This document shows positions 48,069 through 57,571 of a DNA stretch of 64,000 nt, piece by piece. Origin of the DNA: Paenibacillus agri. Its GTDB lineage: Bacteria; Bacillota; Bacilli; Paenibacillales; Paenibacillaceae. The position numbers were made by a program, and so were the translations under genes. Under the pieces are notes generated by a model. The model made no database searches, was not told the DNA's origin, and saw only the letters and a program-made list of their open reading frames with translations. The stretch covers positions 1-64,000 of the forward strand of contig NZ_JABWCS010000191.1 of the NCBI RefSeq assembly GCF_013359945.1, read 5' to 3'. Position 1 is the first letter of the stretch. Each line of letters begins with the position of its first letter.

Positions 48069-48830
48069 CTATCCCTGCTGACGCCGGCGGCGCAGCGCTT
48101 CGTACATCACTACGCCCGCAGCAACGGAAGCGTTAAGAGAATTGATTTTTCCGGACATCGGCAGCTTCAGCAGGACATCGCATTTTTCCCGAATCAGACG
48201 CCCCATTCCCTTGTTCTCATTACCGATTACAACAGCTACCGGTCCTGTGAAAATATCAGAAGCGTACAGATCCTGGTCGGTATCGACATCGGTACCCACT
48301 ACCCATATACCTTGTTCCTTCAGGCGATCGATAGTCTGTCCAAGATTAGTCACACGCGCTACCGGAACATATTCCACCGCACCCGCTGAAGTTTTGGAAA
48401 CCGTCGCAGTAATTTGCGCAGAACGGCGCTTCGGTACAATAACACCATGAACGCCGGTGCAATCTGCAGTACGCAGAATGGAACCGAGGTTATGAGGATC
48501 TTCAATTTCATCTAGCAAAATGAGAAAAGGAGCTTCTCCTTTGGCTGCCGCCACGGCCAGCAAGTCTTCAACCTCTACATAAGCAAACGGTGCCGCTTGT
48601 GCAACTACACCCTGGTGCTGCACACCTGGAGCTAATTGGTCCAGCTTACGCTTGTCCACATGCTGAATCACAATACCCGCTTTGCGGGCTTCAGCTACGA
48701 TTGGTGCAGTCAGATGCTTTTGCGCCGTTTCGGCGATCCATATTTTATTCAAAGTACGGCCTGCACGCAGCGCCTCTAGCACAGAATGCTTTCCGGCCAA
48801 TATTTCTTCTTCTGTCTTCAATTCTTCCAT
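48069..48830 (-). CDS. rlmB: 23S rRNA (guanosine-2'-O)-methyltransferase RlmB
   Basis: The 253-aa protein has an N-terminal L30e-like domain (residues 10-85, with GKHSVLEALRAGR) and a SpoU/TrmH knotted methyltransferase domain with motifs ILLDEIEDPHNLGSILRTAD, VIGNENKGMGRLIRE and LPMSGKINSLNASVA. It methylates G2251 (E. coli numbering) of 23S rRNA. GGAGG precedes the ATG. It follows mrnC by 37 bases. Confidence 0.94.
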   Translation of the reverse strand: MEELKTEEEILAGKHSVLEALRAGRTLNKIWIAETAQKHLTAPIVAEARKAGIVIQHVDKRKLDQLAPGVQHQGVVAQAAPFAYVEVEDLLAVAAAKGEAPFLILLDEIEDPHNLGSILRTADCTGVHGVIVPKRRSAQITATVSKTSAGAVEYVPVARVTNLGQTIDRLKEQGIWVVGTDVDTDQDLYASDIFTGPVAVVIGNENKGMGRLIREKCDVLLKLPMSGKINSLNASVAAGVVMYEALRRRRQQG

Positions 48831-48867
48831 TTTTATTGCCTCCTGTTTATGGTCATTCCTAATCAGA

Positions 48868-49305
48868 TCATGGCCGGTTCTGCATAAACTCTATGCCGAT
48901 GTGCACAATTTCCTGTAATCTTGCCTGCTGTCCCGTATAGTATAAATACCCGATCAAACATTCAAAAGCCGTAGCATGACGGTATTCCAACACATTAGCG
49001 TTCTTTGGGATCGTTCCCGACTTCGCATTCCGCCCTTGGCGGGCAATATTCTGCTCTTCTTCAGTCAGCACCGGCTCCAGATGAGCAAGGATGGCACACT
49101 GCGCCTTGGCTGATACCAGTCCCGTTGCCGTACGATGCAAATGATTGGGCCGCAGATTCGGCAGGGATACGAGGTATTGCCGGACGGCAACCTCATAAAT
49201 AGCATCACCTACGTACGCTAGTACGACAGGTGAGAGGAGCCGCGCCGGTTTGGATGGATCATACGGAAACCACCCTGCAAAGTTCATCGTTTCTTCATCA
49301 CTCAT
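48868..49305 (-). CDS. mrnC: Mini-ribonuclease 3
   Basis: The 145-aa protein is an RNase III-type catalytic domain without the RNA-binding domain: LLSPVVLAYVGDAIYEVAVRQYL split, with the catalytic aspartate, RNAKSGTIPKNANVLEYRHATAFECLIGYLY split, and a second acidic site. Mini-III matures 23S rRNA. Its start overlaps the cysS stop by four bases. A second in-frame ATG at 49287 is possible, since neither has a strong ribosome-binding site. Confidence 0.93.
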   Translation of the reverse strand: MSDEETMNFAGWFPYDPSKPARLLSPVVLAYVGDAIYEVAVRQYLVSLPNLRPNHLHRTATGLVSAKAQCAILAHLEPVLTEEEQNIARQGRNAKSGTIPKNANVLEYRHATAFECLIGYLYYTGQQARLQEIVHIGIEFMQNRP

Positions 49306-50708
49306 TTACGCCGCCACCGCATTCCCTGCGGAGTGTCTTCAAGCAGAATTCCCATCGCGCTCAGTTCATCGCGAATCTCATCAGAACGAGCCCAGTTCTT
49401 ATTCGTGCGTGCCTCTGCCCGTTCGGCAATCAGCCGCTCCACTTCCTCGCCTGCTACTTCTTCTTCAGCTTCAGACGTCAAGATCAGCACCTTGTTCATT
49501 TCTTCAAAAGCCTTCAGCAGCGCAGCCAGATCGGCAGCAGCAACATGATTATCCGCCAAAGTCAGGTTGGCCAGGCTCACCCAATCGAATACAGCTGTAA
49601 TAGCATCTGGCGTATTGAAGTCATCCTGCATCTTGGCATGGAACACCGCCAGAATACCGTCTAACTTGTCGCTGATTTCCTTACTTACCACAGCTTCGTC
49701 CGCGTTTCCAGCTAGTTCCAAGCGATGCTTCACATTGCTTACCGCACCGGATATCCGCTCCACACTTTTCTCCGCTGAGGCCAACGCATCCGTCGTGAAG
49801 TTCAGCGGGTTGCGGTAGTGTGTGGAAAGCATGAAGTAACGGATCGCTCCCGCCTTGAAGCGCTCACGGATATCCTTTACCAAGAGGCCGTTTCCGAGTG
49901 ATTTCGACATTTTCTCGTCACCAATATTAAGGAAACCATTATGCATCCAATAATTAGACAGCGGCTTGTCGGTCAGCGCCTCAGTCTGTGCGCATTCGCA
50001 TTCATGGTGCGGGAACTGCAGATCCTGTCCACCACCGTGGATATCCATAGTGTCACCAAGGAACTCCCGCGCCATAGCCGAGCACTCGATGTGCCAACCT
50101 GGGCGACCTGCTCCCCATGGACTTTCCCAATATACCTCTCCAGGCTTCGCCGCTTTCCAGAGTACAAAATCCTCGGGTTTCTCCTTGCGAACATCCACTT
50201 CTACCCGAATCCCAAACTGCAGTTCCTCCAGGTTCTGACGCGACAGCTTGCCGTAATCCTTGAACTTCGCCGTACGGTAGAACACGTCCCCGCCGCTTTC
50301 ATAGGCATAGCCCTTATCTTCAAGATCCTTAATGAACCCGATGATGATCCCCATACTATCCGTTACTCGCGGATTCAATGTGGCCGGCTTGACATCCAGT
50401 CCTTTGAGATCCTCGTAGTAAGCTGCTATGAACATTTCCGCCACTTCGGCCACCGTAATGTTCATCTCTTCTGCCTTGCGGATCATCTTGTCATCGACAT
50501 CCGTGAAGTTCGTAACATACCGAACCTCGTTGCCGAGCTGCTCCAGATAATTACGAACGGTGTCGAATACGATAACCGGACGGGCATTACCGATATGCAT
50601 ATATCCGTATACAGTAGGACCGCATACGTACATCTTCACCTTGCCCGGTTCCTGCGGTACAAACTGTTCCTTACTGCGCGTCATAGTGTTGTAAATTTGC
50701 AAAGCCAT
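49302..50708 (-). CDS. cysS: Cysteinyl-tRNA synthetase
   Basis: The 468-aa protein is a class I synthetase with the HIGH motif GYMHIGNARP near residue 35, zinc-ligand cysteines (including Cys29 and WHIECSAM), and KMSKSLGN near residue 267. It charges tRNA-Cys. It lies downstream of cysE and is controlled by the same T-box, so low charged tRNA-Cys should raise both cysteine synthesis and charging. Confidence 0.97.
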   Translation of the reverse strand: MALQIYNTMTRSKEQFVPQEPGKVKMYVCGPTVYGYMHIGNARPVIVFDTVRNYLEQLGNEVRYVTNFTDVDDKMIRKAEEMNITVAEVAEMFIAAYYEDLKGLDVKPATLNPRVTDSMGIIIGFIKDLEDKGYAYESGGDVFYRTAKFKDYGKLSRQNLEELQFGIRVEVDVRKEKPEDFVLWKAAKPGEVYWESPWGAGRPGWHIECSAMAREFLGDTMDIHGGGQDLQFPHHECECAQTEALTDKPLSNYWMHNGFLNIGDEKMSKSLGNGLLVKDIRERFKAGAIRYFMLSTHYRNPLNFTTDALASAEKSVERISGAVSNVKHRLELAGNADEAVVSKEISDKLDGILAVFHAKMQDDFNTPDAITAVFDWVSLANLTLADNHVAAADLAALLKAFEEMNKVLILTSEAEEEVAGEEVERLIAERAEARTNKNWARSDEIRDELSAMGILLEDTPQGMRWRRK

Positions 50709-50761
50709 CTCATTCCAATCCCTTCTGTTATCGCCGGTTCCCCTTTTGAATACCGGTAAAC

Positions 50762-51457
50762 TTAAATTTCATAATCGCCAATGTACTGCTGGCTTTCGAG
50801 ACGCCGCTGCTCGGCCTTCTGTTTGTCTTCTGTACCGCCCAGCTGCTCCCTTATCTCTTCAATCTCCTTCTGCAAAAAGCGGAGTGAATCGACAAGCGGA
50901 TCTGGCATCTTCGTATGATCGAGTCGATCCGATACGCGTTCCCCGTTGCGTTTGACCACACGACCCGGATTCCCTACAACGGTGCTATTGTTCGGCACTT
51001 CGCGCAGGACAACCGCATTGGAGCCTATATTAGAATTGTCGCCGATTCGGAAGGATCCTAATACCTTCGCACCGGAACCAATGACTACATTATTACCTAT
51101 TGTAGGATGGCGTTTGCCTTTTTCCTTACCTGTCCCCCCCAGCGTGACCCCTTGATAAATGATGACATCGTCACCAATCTCACAGGTCTCGCCGATGACA
51201 ATACCCATGCCATGGTCAATAAACAGCCTGTTGCCGATAACAGCCCCGGGATGAATCTCCACGCCGGTCATAAATCTGCTGAATTGCGACACTATGCGCG
51301 CGAGTGTATAAAAATGACGCTTGAAAAAATAATGAGCGAGCCGATGACCCCAAATAGCGTGCAGACCTGCATAGGTGAAGACAACCTCAAACCAGCTTCG
51401 GGCCGCGGGATCATTGTCAAAAACAGCCCGAATGTCCGACTTGATATGCTTAAACAT
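50762..51457 (-). CDS. cysE: Serine O-acetyltransferase
   Basis: CysE makes O-acetylserine, the precursor of cysteine. The 231-aa protein has an N-terminal helical region, then a left-handed beta-helix of hexapeptide repeats from about residue 65 (IHPGAVIGNRLFIDHGMGIVIGE split) with the catalytic histidines in DHGMG and GVTLGGTGK. A C-terminal tail rich in glutamine and glutamate follows. GGGGAG precedes the ATG. It is the first gene after the T-box. Confidence 0.96.
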   Translation of the reverse strand: MFKHIKSDIRAVFDNDPAARSWFEVVFTYAGLHAIWGHRLAHYFFKRHFYTLARIVSQFSRFMTGVEIHPGAVIGNRLFIDHGMGIVIGETCEIGDDVIIYQGVTLGGTGKEKGKRHPTIGNNVVIGSGAKVLGSFRIGDNSNIGSNAVVLREVPNNSTVVGNPGRVVKRNGERVSDRLDHTKMPDPLVDSLRFLQKEIEEIREQLGGTEDKQKAEQRRLESQQYIGDYEI

Positions 51458-51685
51458 CGCGCTCCCCTTCTCTTGACTTCCTTGCCTCCTGCTTACAGGT
51501 CTGCGCGGAAGATAATGTCTTCTGGAACAACACCCTGTCTGTCTCTCTATAAAAAGCTTCTATAAGACCCACTCGGGAATGTCCCAATTCCTTCAAAGAC
51601 TCTCTGCTCCAGCATATGCCGCATTACCTACTTTGACTGCCCGCATACAAACAATCATTTCCTATGCCAGAATGGAAAATCAATA
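51458..51685 (-). other. Spacer between the T-box terminator and cysE
   Basis: This part of the cysE leader, about 228 bases, follows the T-box terminator. I saw no gene, promoter or strong hairpin in it. Confidence 0.35.
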
Positions 51686-51980
51686 AAAAACGCCTCTGCA
51701 GCATAATGCTGCAGAGACGTTAAAACGCGGTTCCACTCTGCTTGGACGAGCTCTCGGCTGCCGTGAATATCATAGCAGCAGGTTCTCCGTCCCCCTTGGC
51801 GTCCATAACGGGGACGTGCCGGCGCAACCTAACGAACCCTTGCAAAAGGACGCTCAGCCGTGCAGCTCACAGGCGCATGTTCCGTGGCAGACAAATGAAT
51901 AACTCTCAGCCTGAAAAGGTTGAACTCTTCGCGGTTATTCTCTCTGGAAATTGCCTTATTGCACGTACTTTTCCTGATCA
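51686..51980 (-). promoter_or_regulatory. T-box riboswitch of cysE-cysS (tRNA-Cys)
   Basis: On the minus strand AGAGTGGAACCGCG (51738-51725) differs at one base from the T-box core AGGGTGGNACCGCG. It overlaps a terminator made of ACGTCTCTGCAGC (51720-51708) and GCTGCAGAGGCGT (51702-51690), followed by TTTTTT. Upstream, a long structured region holds a candidate UGC cysteine specifier at 51864-51862 after GTGAGC. A TATAAT (51991-51986) marks the likely start. The gltX-T box-cysE-cysS arrangement is known in B. subtilis. Confidence 0.9.
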
Positions 51981-51985
51981 CAGCT

Positions 51986-52014
51986 ATTATAGTATTCTTC
52001 TATCTTAGCGAAAA
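51986..52014 (-). promoter_or_regulatory. Promoter of the T-box/cysE-cysS transcript
   Basis: A perfect TATAAT (51991-51986) with an upstream TAC gives a good -10; the -35, TTTTCG (52014-52009) at 17 nt, is poor. The position fits the start of the T-box leader about seven bases downstream. Confidence 0.55.
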
Positions 52015-52020
52015 GATGAA

Positions 52021-52040
52021 GGACTGACAAGGGGCAGTCC
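52021..52040 (-). terminator. Weak terminator of gltX
   Basis: GGACTG (52021-52026) pairs with CAGTCC (52035-52040), and on the minus strand TTCATCTTTT follows. It lies about 20 bases after the gltX stop and just before the T-box promoter. Confidence 0.45.
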
Positions 52041-52058
52041 GCAATCGCCCAGCAGCGC

Positions 52059-53522
52059 CTAGGCTCCTTTAATTTGCGATTTCAAGCGTTCAATGACCCG
52101 GTTTTGACCCAGCAGGGCAATCGTGGCATTGAGATCACGGCCATGAGTTTGTCCAGTCAATGCGACACGGATCGGCATGAACAGCGCTTTGCCCTTATTT
52201 CCGGTCTCCTTCTGTACTTCCTTGATCAAAACAGCGATATGAGCTGCACCAAACTCGGAGGTGCCTTCGACCTTCGCCAGGAATGCAGATAGCACTACAG
52301 GGACCGTATCTTCCGCCAGTACCTGTGCAGCGTCAGCTTCCAGCTCCAGATCGCTGCGGAAGAACAACTCTGACAGACCAACGATATCGGAAGCCGACAC
52401 CAGTTGTTCCTGATAAAGAGCTACCAGGCTTTCCGCCCAGGCCTGTTCTTCTTCATTAAGTTCAGCAGGAAGTCTTCCCGCTTGCTGCAGATGAGGAATA
52501 GCCAGCGCAGCAATCCGCTTCGGATCAGCGTTTTTAATATAATGGTTGTTCAAGTGGGCCAGCTTGTTGGTATCGAACACAGCTGGACTCTTGGACAGTC
52601 TGTCCGATGTAAAGATACGGATGAGTTCTTCCTTGCTGTAAATCTCCTCTTCCCCTTCCGGCGACCAGCCGAGCAGAGAAATGAAATTGAACATCGCTTC
52701 CGGCAAATATCCGAGCCCATCATACTGCTCAATGAATTGGATAACCGATTCATCGCGCTTGCTGAGCTTCTTGTGATTCTCGCCAACAATCAATGTCATA
52801 TGTCCGAATAACGGCGGCTCCCAGCCCAGTGCTTCATAAATCATCAGCTGACGTGGCGTGTTGGAGATATGGTCTTCTCCACGCAGCACATGCGAGATTT
52901 TCATTAGATAGTCGTCCACCGCAACTGCGAAGTTGTAAGTTGGAATTCCATCTTTTTTCACAATAACAAAGTCGCCCATTTCCTTCGTATTGAAAGAAAT
53001 ATTACCTTTAACGATATCATCAAAAGTATACGTACGGTCTTCCGGCACCCGGAAACGGATGCTGGCTACACGCCCTTCGGCTTCATACGCAAGGCGCTGC
53101 TCCTCGGTCAGATCACGGTGCTTACCGGAATAACGCGGAGTCTCGCCCCGAGCCATCTGCTCTTCGCGCTCTGCTTCCAGCTCCTCCTCAGTGCAGTAGC
53201 AGCGATAAGCCAGTCCACGGTCCAGCAGGTCCTGCCAGTGAACACGGTACAAATCGAGCCGCTCAGTCTGACGGTACGGCCCGTATTCGCCGCCCACATC
53301 AATACTTTCATCCCACTCAATACCCAGCCACTTCAAGTATTTCAGTTGGCTTTCCTCGCCTCCGGCGATATTGCGTTTCACGTCCGTATCTTCGATCCGG
53401 ATAATGAATTTCCCGCCCTTATTGCGGGCGTACAGATAATTAAACAACGCCGTTCTGGCGTTTCCGATATGTAAATGTCCCGTAGGGCTCGGTGCGTAGC
53501 GCACCCGGATTTCATCCGCCAT
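52059..53522 (-). CDS. gltX: Glutamyl-tRNA synthetase
   Basis: The 487-aa protein is a class I synthetase with the HIGH-type motif [16 protein letters not shown] near residue 7 and the KLSKR motif near residue 250. In most Bacillota GltX is non-discriminating and also charges tRNA-Gln, which is then amidated. The ATG at 53522 is chosen, seven bases after GGAGG and where homology starts, rather than the one at 53573. It follows ispF. Confidence 0.96.
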   Translation of the reverse strand: MADEIRVRYAPSPTGHLHIGNARTALFNYLYARNKGGKFIIRIEDTDVKRNIAGGEESQLKYLKWLGIEWDESIDVGGEYGPYRQTERLDLYRVHWQDLLDRGLAYRCYCTEEELEAEREEQMARGETPRYSGKHRDLTEEQRLAYEAEGRVASIRFRVPEDRTYTFDDIVKGNISFNTKEMGDFVIVKKDGIPTYNFAVAVDDYLMKISHVLRGEDHISNTPRQLMIYEALGWEPPLFGHMTLIVGENHKKLSKRDESVIQFIEQYDGLGYLPEAMFNFISLLGWSPEGEEEIYSKEELIRIFTSDRLSKSPAVFDTNKLAHLNNHYIKNADPKRIAALAIPHLQQAGRLPAELNEEEQAWAESLVALYQEQLVSASDIVGLSELFFRSDLELEADAAQVLAEDTVPVVLSAFLAKVEGTSEFGAAHIAVLIKEVQKETGNKGKALFMPIRVALTGQTHGRDLNATIALLGQNRVIERLKSQIKGA

Positions 53523-53574
53523 TTCAATCCCTCCGCTCATGTTGTTAGAAGTTAAAATCTCTGGTTCAGCCATC

Positions 53575-54063
53575 TCATGATGATATCACATCTTTAAGCA
53601 GACAGACAATAGATTGGGCTGCTATCCCCTCGCCGCGTCCGGCAAAGCCAAGCTGCTCAGTTGTGGTTGCTTTGACATTGACCTGAGTGCTATCTGCTCC
53701 CAGTGCACGCGCGATAATTTCCGTCATTTGTGGAATATACGGTGCCATCTTCGGCTTTTGGGCAATAATAGTGGAATCGATGTTCCCAAGCTTGTATCCC
53801 CGCTCCCGCGCAAGCGCCCATACCTCTTCCAACAGTTTCAAGCTATCAGCATCTTTGAAAGCCTCATCGGTATCCGGAAAATGACGGCCGATATCCCCCA
53901 GCCCCAGTGCGCCCAGAATAGCGTCACTAACCGCGTGCAGCAGCACGTCGGCATCGGAGTGGCCCAGCAGCCCCTTTTCATATGGAATGGTCACTCCACC
54001 GATAATGCATGGCCTGCCTTCCACCAACTGATGCACATCAAACCCTTGTCCTACAGCAATCAT
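53575..54063 (-). CDS. ispF: 2-C-methyl-D-erythritol 2,4-cyclodiphosphate synthase
   Basis: The 162-aa enzyme acts in the MEP pathway to isoprenoid precursors. It has the zinc-site [18 protein letters not shown] (Asp and His), [20 protein letters not shown] split, and [28 protein letters not shown] near the end binds cytidine. It overlaps the ispD stop by four bases, indicating coupling. Confidence 0.97.
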   Translation of the reverse strand: MIAVGQGFDVHQLVEGRPCIIGGVTIPYEKGLLGHSDADVLLHAVSDAILGALGLGDIGRHFPDTDEAFKDADSLKLLEEVWALARERGYKLGNIDSTIIAQKPKMAPYIPQMTEIIARALGADSTQVNVKATTTEQLGFAGRGEGIAAQSIVCLLKDVISS

Positions 54064-54758
54064 TTGTCTCCCTCTCCCCTGGTTCTTTCTGTGAATTCCG
54101 CAAAATCAAGATCTTCACGCGTCGTAATCTTAATATTCCTGTAGCTGCCCTCTACTACAGACACAGCAATACCGGCGCGTTCGGCCAGACTGGAATCATC
54201 TGTACCGAGAAATCCATCCTGCTCTGCCGCTTCATAGGCCATCAGCAAATCAGACAGACGAAAAGTCTGCGGGGTCTGAATCGCCCACAGACTTCGCCGA
54301 TCCGGTGTAGAAACAACGGTCCCCCCGCTGTCCACCTGCTTGATCGTATCCTTGACCGGAACGGCCAACACAGCGGCTCCGCTCTGAAGCGCCTGCTGGT
54401 AACAGGCCTCAATCTCACGAGGATGCACGAACGGCCGGACACCGTCATGGACCATTACCCATTCGGTGCTCAGTTGCAGTAGTCCTCTGTACACCGAGTG
54501 CTGTCGCTCGGAGCCGCCTGGAACAATCGCCTTGACCTTGTCCAGCTTATAGGATGCTATCCATTCCTGGCATCGCTCCATATCCTCAGCCCCGGTAACG
54601 AGGACGATCTCCGAGATCCGCTCATGCCGCTGAAACACCTCCAGCGTATGTACAGCAATCGGTTTGCCTTCCAGCAGCAAGTACTGCTTGCTTTCTGCCG
54701 TTCCCATCCGTGTTCCTTTGCCTGCCGCTACAATTACGACGCCCACACTGTTTGACAT
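54060..54758 (-). CDS. ispD: 2-C-methyl-D-erythritol 4-phosphate cytidylyltransferase
   Basis: The 232-aa protein has the nucleotidyltransferase motif [20 protein letters not shown] split, [11 protein letters not shown] and [11 protein letters not shown]. It makes the CDP-methylerythritol precursor used later by IspF. AGGAG precedes the ATG. ispD-ispF is followed by gltX, the usual order in this group. Confidence 0.96.
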   Translation of the reverse strand: MSNSVGVVIVAAGKGTRMGTAESKQYLLLEGKPIAVHTLEVFQRHERISEIVLVTGAEDMERCQEWIASYKLDKVKAIVPGGSERQHSVYRGLLQLSTEWVMVHDGVRPFVHPREIEACYQQALQSGAAVLAVPVKDTIKQVDSGGTVVSTPDRRSLWAIQTPQTFRLSDLLMAYEAAEQDGFLGTDDSSLAERAGIAVSVVEGSYRNIKITTREDLDFAEFTERTRGEGDK

Positions 54759-54853
54759 TCCCTAAGCTCCTGTCTTTCACGTATACCCCCATCATAACGT
54801 GTTTGACCGGCATTTCCAACCCATTTCAGACCTTATACAAGTGATGTTCAGGC

Positions 54854-55942
54854 TTATTGTGCCTTCTCCAGCAGCTTCGGCTTGGCAAAGATCATCCGGC
54901 CGGCCGAGGTCTGAAGAACACTGGTCACCAGAACTTCCATCGTCGTACCAATATATTCACGTCCGCCTTCAACGACAATCATCGTTCCGTCATCGAGATA
55001 AGCCACTCCCTGTCCATGCTCCTTGCCATCCTTGATAACTTGTACAATAATCTCTTCTCCGGGAAGCACGACTGGCTTCACTGCGTTGGCAAGATCATTG
55101 ATATTAAGCACGGATACCCCCTGCAGCTCGCATACTTTGTTCAAGTTAAAATCGTTGGTGACAACTTTGCCCCGCAGCACCTTGGCTAGCTTGACCAGCT
55201 TGCTGTCCACCTCGGAGATCTCTTCGAAGTCACCCTCATAGATCAGAACTTTTACATCCAGCTCTTTCTGGATTTTATTCAAAATATCAAGTCCGCGTCG
55301 TCCACGGTTACGCTTGAGCAGATCGGAAGAGTCGGCAATATGCTGCAGCTCCTCCAGGACAAATTCAGGAATGACAATCGTTCCTTCGATAAATCCGGTC
55401 TTGCAGATATCGGCAATCCGTCCGTCGATGATAACGCTAGTGTCCAGAATTTTATGTTCCTCCAGCCCGCGGCCCTCTGGCTCGTCTGCTTGCCCGAAGC
55501 GGCCGCTGGTCCACAGCTTGGCCAGTTCCTGCTTTTTCTCCAGGCCGATCCGCATCCCCATATATCCCAAGGCAATCGTAGCAGCTACCTGAAGCAGCTG
55601 TCCGGCCTTCCCAAGCCAGCCCATAGCAGGATGCAGCAGAATCGACAGCACCAGACCTCCGGTCAAACCAGCGGCCCCTGCGGCCAACTCATTCATGGGT
55701 ACACGTGCACAGTACTGAACCGCCTCCCGTAGCTTTGCACCTCCCCATTCTGCGCTTAATGTTCCCGCAATCAGAAAAATAATGGCTCCCAGCACCGCGA
55801 ATAAAATGCTTCCCTCCACTGGCAGGCTATCTGCCAATCTTCCTGCACCTATAGGAAAACTTTTTTCTGCCGCATGATATAACGTATAACCGCCCCAGCC
55901 TCCGCAGATTGCAACGAAGGACAAAATCAATTTTTTCCACAT
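54854..55942 (-). CDS. yacL: Membrane-anchored PIN/TRAM-domain protein (YacL-like)
   Basis: The 362-aa protein has four N-terminal transmembrane segments (about residues 5-25, 42-62, 80-100 and 107-127). A PIN nuclease-like domain follows (KILDTSVIIDGRIADI split, with acidic residues and the second cluster VVTNDFNLNKVCELQGV split), and then a C-terminal TRAM domain (GQGVAYLDDGTMIVVEGG). It is conserved next to ispD in Bacillota. RNA cleavage or RNA binding at the membrane is suggested by domains only. GGAGGTG precedes the ATG at 55942. Confidence 0.9.
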   Translation of the reverse strand: MWKKLILSFVAICGGWGGYTLYHAAEKSFPIGAGRLADSLPVEGSILFAVLGAIIFLIAGTLSAEWGGAKLREAVQYCARVPMNELAAGAAGLTGGLVLSILLHPAMGWLGKAGQLLQVAATIALGYMGMRIGLEKKQELAKLWTSGRFGQADEPEGRGLEEHKILDTSVIIDGRIADICKTGFIEGTIVIPEFVLEELQHIADSSDLLKRNRGRRGLDILNKIQKELDVKVLIYEGDFEEISEVDSKLVKLAKVLRGKVVTNDFNLNKVCELQGVSVLNINDLANAVKPVVLPGEEIIVQVIKDGKEHGQGVAYLDDGTMIVVEGGREYIGTTMEVLVTSVLQTSAGRMIFAKPKLLEKAQ

Positions 55943-56154
55943 AACTCGCGCACCTCCTTCTATATTCATCCTAAAATGATGTATTCCTCACCAGTATGTT
56001 CCAATTTTTAGGACAATAATCGCAGGCACTGTTATTTTTTCTACGCAAAGAGTTTATATAGGGCTATTGCAGCGGGATGTCTTACTTCCGGGTTGAAAAT
56101 AGTGGAGGCCCTGGCATATAATGAACTCAATTACGAACCCAGGGGTGAATGGAA
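55943..56154. other. Divergent spacer between yacL and the MazG-like gene
   Basis: The region holds promoters for genes on both strands presumably, but no clear pair stands out. No hairpin with a U tract was seen. Confidence 0.3.
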
Positions 56155-56550
56155 ATGAGCGCACTAAGTTTACAGGCCTTTCAGGATCAAGTCTCCGAAC
56201 TGCTGCTCCGTCACCGTAGTCTGCTGGATGTGCTGTCCAAGAACGGACAGAGCAGTGCATCCGTCAACCGCGCCGTTGTCAAAGCCATCACAGAATGCGG
56301 CTGCATTCAGTTGCATGCCACGAAACAGGTTTTTGAGCCCGGTGCCGGGCTAGAACATGCGAAAGAACTCGCCGGTACCCACGTAGAGGGCCAGTTGTGT
56401 GAGAATTGCCGGGAGGTAATCGGCTCCGAGCTCGGCCGTGAGTTGTTTTATATGTCCGCCCTCTGCAATTTACTTGATATCAACATGGACGAGGTTGTAG
56501 AGAAGGAATCGCAGAAATGCGCAACGTTGGGATTGTTCAATCTATCCTAA
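56155..56550 (+). CDS. MazG-like small protein (annotated DUF1573 in relatives)
   Basis: The 131-aa protein looks all-helical. The C-terminal stretch with SELGRELFYMSALCNLLDINMDEVVEKESQK resembles the end of MazG-like nucleotide pyrophosphohydrolases (a pattern EELGD-xLxY-xxALAN-LGID). The acidic residues expected for metal binding are only partly kept (E and E, but R instead of D), so activity is doubtful. Four cysteines near the middle (ITECGCIQ and CENC) could bind a metal. ATG 56155 has AGGGGTGA about eight bases upstream. It is one of few plus-strand genes, alone, with its own terminator. Function unknown. Confidence 0.7.
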   Translation: MSALSLQAFQDQVSELLLRHRSLLDVLSKNGQSSASVNRAVVKAITECGCIQLHATKQVFEPGAGLEHAKELAGTHVEGQLCENCREVIGSELGRELFYMSALCNLLDINMDEVVEKESQKCATLGLFNLS

Positions 56551-56638
56551 GCTCAAGCAAGTGTGCCGTATTTCACTTCAGTTTGTAATTCATGTTCGAA
56601 ACATCGCCATTTTATAAGGTTCCGCATATAAAAAGAAA

Positions 56639-56676
56639 ACGGGTACCGCCTTCATTGGACGGTATCCGTTTTTTTG
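56639..56676 (+). terminator. Terminator of the MazG-like gene
   Basis: ACGGGTACCG (56639-56648) pairs with CGGTATCCGT (56660-56669) with one G-U pair, followed by TTTTTTT. The 3' half (GGACGGTATCCGTTT) recurs at 60214-60228. Confidence 0.8.
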
Positions 56677-56768
56677 CGTTTACGAAGAAAAGACTCTGCT
56701 GTCCATACAGGACCGCAAAGCCTTTCTCATATCAACATATTCTAATCCACAACCGTAGGCTCCCGCTG

Positions 56769-57506
56769 TTAGCCGTTCTTGGAATGATACACTTTGTCTT
56801 CAGAGCGTCTTCTCCGGCGGTGACGGCGTCTTGCTGTCAAACGATCAAGATTCTGCTTGAAGCCGTATAATGCATAAAGACCCAGTAGCACAAAGATCAG
56901 TTTGGCAATTTGTTCAGGGAAAATCACGGCCACGACCACGGCAACAACAATCACCAGCGGCGCGCCAATCATTGCTTTCTTAGGCAGACCAATCTTTTTG
57001 AAATTCGGGTATTTCACCGTACTTACCATCAGATAAGATAAGAGCAGAGTCGCCACAATCATGAATCCAGGGGACACATCTTTATGGAAAAGCGCCAATG
57101 TGGCGACAACGCCACCAGCGGCAGGTATTGGCAAACCGATAAAATAACCGGGAACTCCCGGGCGTACGTTAAAACGGGCTAGGCGGAGTGCGCCGAACAC
57201 CGGGAAGATAGCAGTAACCGTCCAACCCAATGCTGAATTGAGGTCCTGTAAACTCGTCATATACATAATCAACGCGGGAGCAACCCCAAACGATACAATA
57301 TCCGACAATGAATCGAGCTCCTTGCCGAATTCACTCTCACACTTGAGGGCACGAGCCACACGGCCATCCAGACCATCAAGTAACATTGCAATAATAACCA
57401 TGATCGCAGCCATACTAACCTTGCCATCGAGCGCCATCATGATCCCAAACATTCCGAGCATCAGGTTACCGATGGTAAACAGACTCGGAATTGATTTTTG
57501 TATCAA
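56769..57506 (-). CDS. pssA: CDP-diacylglycerol-serine O-phosphatidyltransferase
   Basis: The enzyme makes phosphatidylserine. The 245-aa membrane protein has the CDP-alcohol phosphotransferase motif DG-x2-AR-x8-G-x3-D-x3-D (DGLDGRVARALKCESEFGKE split, then LDSLSD) near residue 45, and about six further hydrophobic segments. The C-terminus is very basic (TARRRHRRRRRSEDK). A TTG at 57506 is chosen because GAGGTG lies six bases upstream; a GTG at 57515 would overlap that site, and homologues start at about this point. It is a type II, integral-membrane enzyme. It follows disA. Confidence 0.88.
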   Translation of the reverse strand: MIQKSIPSLFTIGNLMLGMFGIMMALDGKVSMAAIMVIIAMLLDGLDGRVARALKCESEFGKELDSLSDIVSFGVAPALIMYMTSLQDLNSALGWTVTAIFPVFGALRLARFNVRPGVPGYFIGLPIPAAGGVVATLALFHKDVSPGFMIVATLLLSYLMVSTVKYPNFKKIGLPKKAMIGAPLVIVVAVVVAVIFPEQIAKLIFVLLGLYALYGFKQNLDRLTARRRHRRRRRSEDKVYHSKNG

Positions 57507-57571
57507 ATTCTTCACCTCTACATTCTAACTTTGAGCCTCTGCATCACTAATATTACGTGATTGTATGATAT

